Source of the DNA: Streptomyces sp. MBT65
GTDB taxonomy: Bacteria; Actinomycetota; Actinomycetes; Streptomycetales; Streptomycetaceae
Direction: 5' to 3'
NCBI RefSeq assembly: GCF_016612545.1
Contig: NZ_JAENRY010000132.1
Coordinates: 1 to 36,263 of the forward strand
DNA length: 36,263 bases
The notes beneath the pieces are model-generated. The model was not told where the DNA came from, did no database searches, and saw only the letters and a list, made by a program, of their open reading frames with translations. The position numbers were made by a program, and so were the translations under genes. Positions 31,863-36,263 of this stretch are shown here, one piece after another. Within the stretch, counting starts at the first letter, position 1, and each line of letters starts with the position of its first letter.

Positions 31863-32906
31863 GTGAGCAGCAACCCCGACGCCCTCCTGGGCCCCGCCGA
31901 AGTCCGTGAACTCGCGGCAGCCCTGGGCGTACGCCCCACCAAGCAACGCGGCCAGAACTTCGTGATCGACGCGAACACGGTCCGCCGTATCGTCCGCACC
32001 GCGGACGTCCGCCCCGACGACGTGGTGGTGGAGGTGGGCCCGGGCCTGGGTTCCCTCACCCTCGCGCTGCTCGAAGTGGCCGACCGCGTCACGGCCGTGG
32101 AGATCGACGACGTCCTCGCGAGCGCACTGCCCGCGACGGTCGCGGCCCGCATGCCGGAGCGCGCGGACCGCTTCACGCTGGTGCACTCGGACGCGATGCA
32201 GGTGACGGAGCTGCCCGGCCCGCCCCCCACCGCGCTGGTCGCCAACCTCCCGTACAACGTGGCCGTACCGGTCCTGCTGCACATGCTGGAGCACTTCCCG
32301 AGCATCGAGCGCACGCTGGTGATGGTCCAGGCGGAGGTCGCCGACCGGCTGGCCGCGCCGCCCGGTTCGAAGGTGTACGGCGTCCCGTCCGTGAAGGCGA
32401 ACTGGTACGCCGAGGTCAAGCGGGCCGGTTCCATCGGCCGCACCGTCTTCTGGCCCGCCCCGAACGTGGACAGCGGCCTCGTGTCGCTCACCCGCAGGGC
32501 GGAGCCCCTGAAGACCACCGCCGACCGCCGCGAGGTCTTCGCCGTGGTCGACGCGGCCTTCGCCCAGCGCCGCAAGACCCTGCGGGCGGCCCTCGCGGGC
32601 TGGGCGGGCTCGGCGGCGGCGGCGGAGACGGCACTGGTGGCCGCCGGGGTGTCGCCGCAGGCACGCGGCGAGTCCCTGACGGTGGAGGAGTTCACACGGA
32701 TCGCCGAGAACAAGGCGGGTTTTGAGGGCGCGGTGGACGCCGAGAACGCGGCGGGTGCCGAGGGCGAGGCACGCGCCGCGCACGCGCCCGAGGCAGTGGC
32801 CCGGCGGGACGCCCGGGCCGCCGACGTCCAGCGCGAGACCCGCCCGGCGGAGACCACGAGCGACGCCCAGACCCACACCACCCACCCCAAGGAGCCCGGT
32901 AAGTGA
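31863..32906 (+). CDS. rsmA: 16S rRNA dimethyladenosine transferase
   Basis: A 347-residue enzyme (RsmA/KsgA) that dimethylates A1518 and A1519 of 16S rRNA. Visible motifs are the N-terminal KQRGQNFVID, SAM motif I VVEVGPGLGSLT, acidic motif AVEIDD, and motif IV NLPYNVAVPVLLHML. The enzyme core ends near residue 285 (TVEEFTRIAENK); the remaining about 60 residues are a low-complexity Ala/Glu/Arg/Thr tail (HAPEAVARRDARAADVQRET) not found in shorter homologues. GTG at 31863 is probably leaderless. The stop overlaps the ispE start (GTGA 32903-32906). Confidence 0.93.
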   Translation: MSSNPDALLGPAEVRELAAALGVRPTKQRGQNFVIDANTVRRIVRTADVRPDDVVVEVGPGLGSLTLALLEVADRVTAVEIDDVLASALPATVAARMPERADRFTLVHSDAMQVTELPGPPPTALVANLPYNVAVPVLLHMLEHFPSIERTLVMVQAEVADRLAAPPGSKVYGVPSVKANWYAEVKRAGSIGRTVFWPAPNVDSGLVSLTRRAEPLKTTADRREVFAVVDAAFAQRRKTLRAALAGWAGSAAAAETALVAAGVSPQARGESLTVEEFTRIAENKAGFEGAVDAENAAGAEGEARAAHAPEAVARRDARAADVQRETRPAETTSDAQTHTTHPKEPGK

Positions 32907-33832
32907 GCGTGACGGTCCGCGTCCCCGCCAAGGTCAACGTCCAGCTCGCGGTGGGTGCCGCGCGCGCCGACGGCTTCCACGACCTGGCCAACGTCTTCCT
33001 CGCGGTCGGCCTGTACGACGAGGTCACCGTGACCCCCGCCGACGAGCTCCGCGTCACCTGCGCGGGCCCGGACGCGGCCCAAGTCCCCCTGGACCGTACG
33101 AACTTGGCGGCGCGGGCGGCCGTGGCGCTCGCCGAGCGGTACGGCCGTAGCCCCGCCGTGCACATCCACATCGCCAAGGACATCCCCGTCGCCGGCGGCA
33201 TGGCGGGCGGCAGCGCGGACGGCGCGGGCGCGCTCGTGGCGTGCGACGCGCTGTGGGGCACCGGTGCCTCGCGGGCCGAACTGCTCGACATCTGCGCGGA
33301 GTTGGGCAGCGATGTGCCGTTCAGCCTGGTGGGCGGGGCGGCGCTCGGCATCGGGCGGGGGGAGAGGCTCACGGTCCTGGAGACCGGGGGCACCTTCCAC
33401 TGGGTGTTCGCGATGGCCGAGCGGGGACTTTCCACCCCGGCGGTCTTCCGGGAGTTCGACCGCTTGGCAGAAGGGGTCGACATCCCCGAGCCGATCGCCT
33501 CGCAGCCCCTTCTCGACGCGCTCGCGAAGGGCGACCTGGACGCGCTCGCCGCCGCCGTCTCCAACGACCTTCAGCCGGCGGCCCTTTCGCTCTTCCCGGA
33601 ACTGGCCGACACCCTCGCCGCGGGCCGCACCGCGGGTGCGCTCGCCGCGCTGGTCTCCGGCTCGGGCCCGACGACCGCGTTCCTCGTCCGCGACGCCGGG
33701 TCGGCGGCGAAGGTGGCCGAGGCGCTGACGGCGTCCGGGACCTGCCGGACGGTCCGTACGACGACGGCCCCTGCGGCCGGCGCGACGGTACTCGACCGAC
33801 CTTCACACGAGGTCCACGAATCACCCGCCTGA
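32903..33832 (+). CDS. ispE: 4-diphosphocytidyl-2-C-methyl-D-erythritol kinase
   Basis: A 309-residue GHMP kinase of the MEP isoprenoid pathway that phosphorylates CDP-ME at the 2-position. GHMP motif 1 is at KVNVQLAVGAARADGFHDLANV, the glycine-rich ATP loop is PVAGGMAGGSADGAGAL (starting near residue 95), and motif 3 is LVSGSGPTTAFLV. Length is usual. The GTG start overlaps the rsmA stop by 4 bases, so the two are translationally coupled, a pairing widespread in actinobacteria. The MEP product feeds polyprenyl carriers used by peptidoglycan synthesis and by Pmt. Confidence 0.95.
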   Translation: MSVTVRVPAKVNVQLAVGAARADGFHDLANVFLAVGLYDEVTVTPADELRVTCAGPDAAQVPLDRTNLAARAAVALAERYGRSPAVHIHIAKDIPVAGGMAGGSADGAGALVACDALWGTGASRAELLDICAELGSDVPFSLVGGAALGIGRGERLTVLETGGTFHWVFAMAERGLSTPAVFREFDRLAEGVDIPEPIASQPLLDALAKGDLDALAAAVSNDLQPAALSLFPELADTLAAGRTAGALAALVSGSGPTTAFLVRDAGSAAKVAEALTASGTCRTVRTTTAPAAGATVLDRPSHEVHESPA

Positions 33833-34025
33833 CCTGCAAAAATACCCGTGTTCGGTGTTATCCAAAGCACATTGATTTAATGTTCACCAATTCACCTCAT
33901 GGCCCCTTTCGCGCCCTTTGTCCCAGAGGTACGGCTGGCATGATCAGCCAACCCCCGGTCCTTGTTACCGGCGGTACTCCCTGCGCGCGCGGTTTCGCCG
34001 CGCCACGCCCGAGAGGAACCTCCCC
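33833..34025. other. AT-richer intergenic region before the MHYT gene
   Basis: About 190 bp without a gene. The part at 33834-33895 is clearly richer in A and T than the surroundings, as expected of a promoter. No single hexamer pair stands out. The ribosome site GAGAGGAAC is near 34012. Confidence 0.4.
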
Positions 34026-34805
34026 ATGGGCCACATGGACCATTTCAGCGCGGGCTGGGTCACCCCGGTCCTGTCCTACGCGATGGCGTGCGTCGGCGCC
34101 GCGCTCGGACTGCGCTGCACCGTCAGGGCACTTGAGGCGGACGGCGCCTCCAAACGGAACTGGCTGACCCTCGCCTCCGTCGCCATCGGCTCCGGCATCT
34201 GGACCATGCACTTCGTGGCGATGCTCGGCTTCAGCGTCGAGGGCACCCCCATCCGCTACGACGTCCCGCTCACCGTCCTCAGCCTGCTGATGTCGATCGG
34301 CGTGGTCGCCGCCGGCGTCTTCACCGCCGGCTACGGCCGCTCCCGCGTCACCTCGGTCGCGTTCGGCGGCCTCGGCACCGGCGTGGGCGTCGCCGCCATG
34401 CACTACACCGGCATGGCCGCCCTCGACCTGCACGGCCGGATCGACTACGACCCCCGGCTGGTCATCGCCTCGGTCCTGATCGCCGTCGTCGCCGCGACCG
34501 CCGCGCTCACCCTCACCCTGGTCGTCCGCGGCCCGGTCCTCGCCACGGTCGCCGCCCTCGTCATGGGACTCGCGGTCAGCACCATGCACTACACCGGCAT
34601 GTACGCCGTGAGCGTCACCCTCGCCCCCAGCGGCGCGGCCCTGTCCGGCGCCACCGCCACGGAGTTCATCTTCCCGCTGGCCGTCGTCCTCGGCTCCTTC
34701 CTCTTCCTGGCCTCCGCGTACGTCGCCCTCTCCCCGACCGGCAAGCACCACGAGTCGGCCGTCGCGGCGGAACTGCTCCGCGAGGTCGAACTGGCCACGG
34801 TCTGA
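34026..34805 (+). CDS. MHYT-domain integral membrane protein
   Basis: A 259-residue protein with about seven hydrophobic helices. The MHYT signature occurs three times: MHFVAM (about residue 60), MHYTGM (about 125) and MHYTGM (about 188). MHYT domains are thought to sense a diatomic gas or copper through the conserved Met/His residues near the outer membrane face. Here the domain stands alone, without the usual GGDEF, EAL or kinase output; the hydrophilic C-terminus is short. The ATG at 34026 has GAGAGGAAC upstream; the frame is open further back but unsupported. A sensor kinase gene starts about 290 bp downstream, a possible partner. Confidence 0.85.
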   Translation: MGHMDHFSAGWVTPVLSYAMACVGAALGLRCTVRALEADGASKRNWLTLASVAIGSGIWTMHFVAMLGFSVEGTPIRYDVPLTVLSLLMSIGVVAAGVFTAGYGRSRVTSVAFGGLGTGVGVAAMHYTGMAALDLHGRIDYDPRLVIASVLIAVVAATAALTLTLVVRGPVLATVAALVMGLAVSTMHYTGMYAVSVTLAPSGAALSGATATEFIFPLAVVLGSFLFLASAYVALSPTGKHHESAVAAELLREVELATV

Positions 34806-35093
34806 CCGGACTTCGACGACCCCTACGGCGATGCGACCCATGCCCCGAGCTGTCGACGCCGGTCGCCGCGCGCGCCCGAACCGGCAACGGCGTTGCTTTC
34901 CGGGGGCGTTGGCGCGGATCGCCGAACGGCACCGAACTGGCCGTGCCCCGAGCCGAGTTCCGCTCCCCGCGCGGCACGGAACGGCACGGCCCCCGGCTCC
35001 ACGGACCGCGGCCGTCGTACGGACCACCCCGTACCCCTCCGCGCCCCCGCACTTCCCCGTAACGTCCCCGCACTTCCCTGAACGAGGTTCCCC
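34806..35093. other. Intergenic region before the histidine kinase
   Basis: About 290 bp without a convincing gene. CCCCGCACTTCCC is repeated at 35045-35057 and 35066-35078, a 21-bp (two-turn) spacing just before the kinase gene. No clear -10 was found. Confidence 0.4.
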
Positions 35094-36263
35094 ATGCGTG
35101 TCCTTCGCGCGCCGGCGCGGCTGCGCCCCCGATCGGTCCGGGCGAAGATCGTCGCTCTGCTGATGCTGCCCATCGTGTCCCTGATGGCCCTGTGGGGCTT
35201 CGCCGCGGTGACGACCGCGTCGAGCATCGCCGACACCGAGACCGCCAAGGACGTCAACTCCGAACTCCTCACCCCCGTCGCCGAGTTCGTCACCGCGGTG
35301 CAGGGCGAGCGGACCGCCGCGCTGCGGTACGCGGACGCCCCGGGCGCCTTCACGGCCGCCACGAAGGTCACCGACACGGCCGCCGCCGCGCTGCGCGACG
35401 GTGTCGACGACTCCAGTTCGGACGCGGCGCTCATCGACTCCTCGCTGCCGGGCCGTATCGACAAGCTGGAGGCCGACGCCACCGGCCTCGCGGCGCTGCG
35501 TGCGACGGCCACCGCCAAGGGCGCCAAGTCGACGGACACGTACGGAAGTTACTCGGCGATCGTCGAGCACGGCTTCGCCGTCACCGGCGCGCTCACCCGC
35601 GACAGGACCGGCGCGGACACCGCCGACGCCTCCGACGCCCGCGTGGTGCTCGAACTGTCCCGGGCCCGCGAGGCACTCGCCCAGGAGCAGGCGCTGCTCG
35701 CCGCCGCCCGCACCAGTGGCCAGCTGACCAAGGAGCAGTACGCGCTGTTCGTCGGCGCCGTCGCCACCCGGCGCGAGCTGCTCGAACCCGCGGTCGCCGA
35801 CCTCAAGGCCGAGCACCGGAAGGCGTACCGCACGCTCCTCGACAGCAGCGAATACACCCGACTCCAGGCGGTGGAGAACCGCGTGCGCAGCGCGGGCCCC
35901 GGCACCTCCGCCGCCTCCGCGAGCTTCCTGCGCGGCTGGGACGCCACCGCGAGCGGAGTGCTCACCGGCCTCGACGCGGCCGAGACCAAGGCCGGTACGG
36001 GCGCCACGGCCGCCGCCGACCCCTTCGGCTGGGACACGCTCGGCGCCTCCGGGATCGCCGTCGTGCTCGGCCTGGTCGGCGTGCTGCTGTCGCTGCTCGT
36101 CTCCGTGCTCGTCGGCCGCGGCCTCATCGTCGAACTCCTCGACCTGCGCAACTCCGCCCTCGAAGTGGCCGGCCGCAGTCGGCGCATGGCGCGCGGGAGG
36201 CTGCGGCCGGCCACTTCGAGGGCGGAGTTGCGCAGGTCGAGGAGTTCGACGATGAGGCCGAAC
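35094..36263 (+). CDS. Nitrate/nitrite-sensor-type histidine kinase, N-terminal part (cut by window end)
   Basis: The open frame starts at ATG 35094 with GAGG 6 bases upstream. After a basic tail comes a membrane helix (IVALLMLPIVSLMALWGFAAV), then a helical extracytoplasmic domain of about 280 residues like the NIT sensor (EFVTAVQGERTAALRYA), then a second helix (GIAVVLGLVGVLLSLLVSVLVGRGLI). This is the layout of Streptomyces NIT-type sensor kinases; the kinase domain should follow beyond the window. True coding sequence ends at about 36178. From there the sequence is the reverse complement of itself, and the real continuation (GRSLPRAMRRLR) is readable on the other strand. Confidence 0.75.
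   Translation, partial: MRVLRAPARLRPRSVRAKIVALLMLPIVSLMALWGFAAVTTASSIADTETAKDVNSELLTPVAEFVTAVQGERTAALRYADAPGAFTAATKVTDTAAAALRDGVDDSSSDAALIDSSLPGRIDKLEADATGLAALRATATAKGAKSTDTYGSYSAIVEHGFAVTGALTRDRTGADTADASDARVVLELSRAREALAQEQALLAAARTSGQLTKEQYALFVGAVATRRELLEPAVADLKAEHRKAYRTLLDSSEYTRLQAVENRVRSAGPGTSAASASFLRGWDATASGVLTGLDAAETKAGTGATAAADPFGWDTLGASGIAVVLGLVGVLLSLLVSVLVGRGLIVELLDLRNSALEVAGRSRRMARGRLRPATSRAELRRSRSSTMRPN
36119..36260. repeat. Terminal fold-back inverted repeat
   Basis: 36119-36178 and 36201-36260 are perfect 60-bp inverted copies separated by 22 nt (36179-36200). The 22 nt read on the minus strand give the expected coding continuation of the kinase. The short pair CGCAG/CTGCG next to the loop could have caused a strand switch. 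Probably a contig-end artefact. Confidence 0.85.

Noticed and set aside
30003..32885. 960-codon frame opposite tatD, rpfB and rsmA
   Set aside because: It runs across three well-recognised genes and shows no domain, so it is a GC artefact.
33880..33905. PHO box at GTTCACCAATTCACC before the MHYT gene
   Set aside because: The two TTCACC units are 8 nt apart, not 11, so they do not fit the PhoP direct-repeat geometry.

Overview
The window is a GC-rich actinobacterial chromosome segment, almost certainly Streptomyces. The evidence is an SsgA-like sporulation protein, mycothiol-linked enzymes, an actinobacterial protein O-mannosyltransferase and an RpfB-type resuscitation factor. The order ssgE, two class B PBPs, pmt, rsmI, tatD, rpfB, ksgA, ispE matches, from memory, the SCO3158-SCO3148 neighbourhood of S. 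coelicolor. No rRNA, tRNA, CRISPR array or recognisable transposase was found.

Layout. 1-5.6 kb is a disturbed accessory region: an aminoacyl-tRNA deacylase overlaps a DMT/EamA transporter gene that has a stop codon, is split by about 4.2 kb of inserted DNA and is frameshifted in its 3' fragment. The insert carries a mycothiol-type DinB enzyme, a small membrane protein and a large secreted beta-helix/PKD protein. 5.6-8.0 kb is a compact arsenic locus: arsM diverges from arsR-aquaporin-arsC, and there is no dedicated arsenite pump. 8.1-13.2 kb is an ABC exporter operon with a secreted beta-propeller/phosphoesterase. 13.2-20.05 kb is a leftward run: RidA, metallophosphoesterase, serine hydrolase, Ohr, OhrR, then CbiO, CbiQ and a CbiM-CbiN fusion of an ECF cobalt/nickel importer. 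The importer has a Nur-like box at its promoter, and the ohrR start overlaps the cbiO stop.

20.2-28 kb is a cell-envelope block: ssgE, two tandem penicillin-binding proteins with MecA_N-like N-termini, two tandem secreted Asp/Gly-repeat (RTX-like) proteins duplicated together with their upstream DNA, and protein mannosyltransferase. 27.8-33.8 kb is core housekeeping: rsmI, a zinc-ribbon gene with a structured leader, tatD, rpfB, ksgA and ispE. 34-36.26 kb holds an MHYT membrane protein and the start of a nitrate-sensor-type histidine kinase. The window ends in a 60-bp-arm fold-back that is probably an assembly artefact.

Regulatory themes read from the sequence: (1) six genes (ybaK-like, arsR, cbiM, pmt, tatD, ksgA) have a -10-like TANNNT or CANNNT hexamer exactly 6 nt before the start codon and no usable Shine-Dalgarno, implying leaderless mRNAs; (2) PHO-box-like 11-nt repeats stand upstream of the phosphoesterase operon and both RTX-like genes; (3) two convergent gene pairs share strong hairpin terminators that include the stop codon of the leftward gene.
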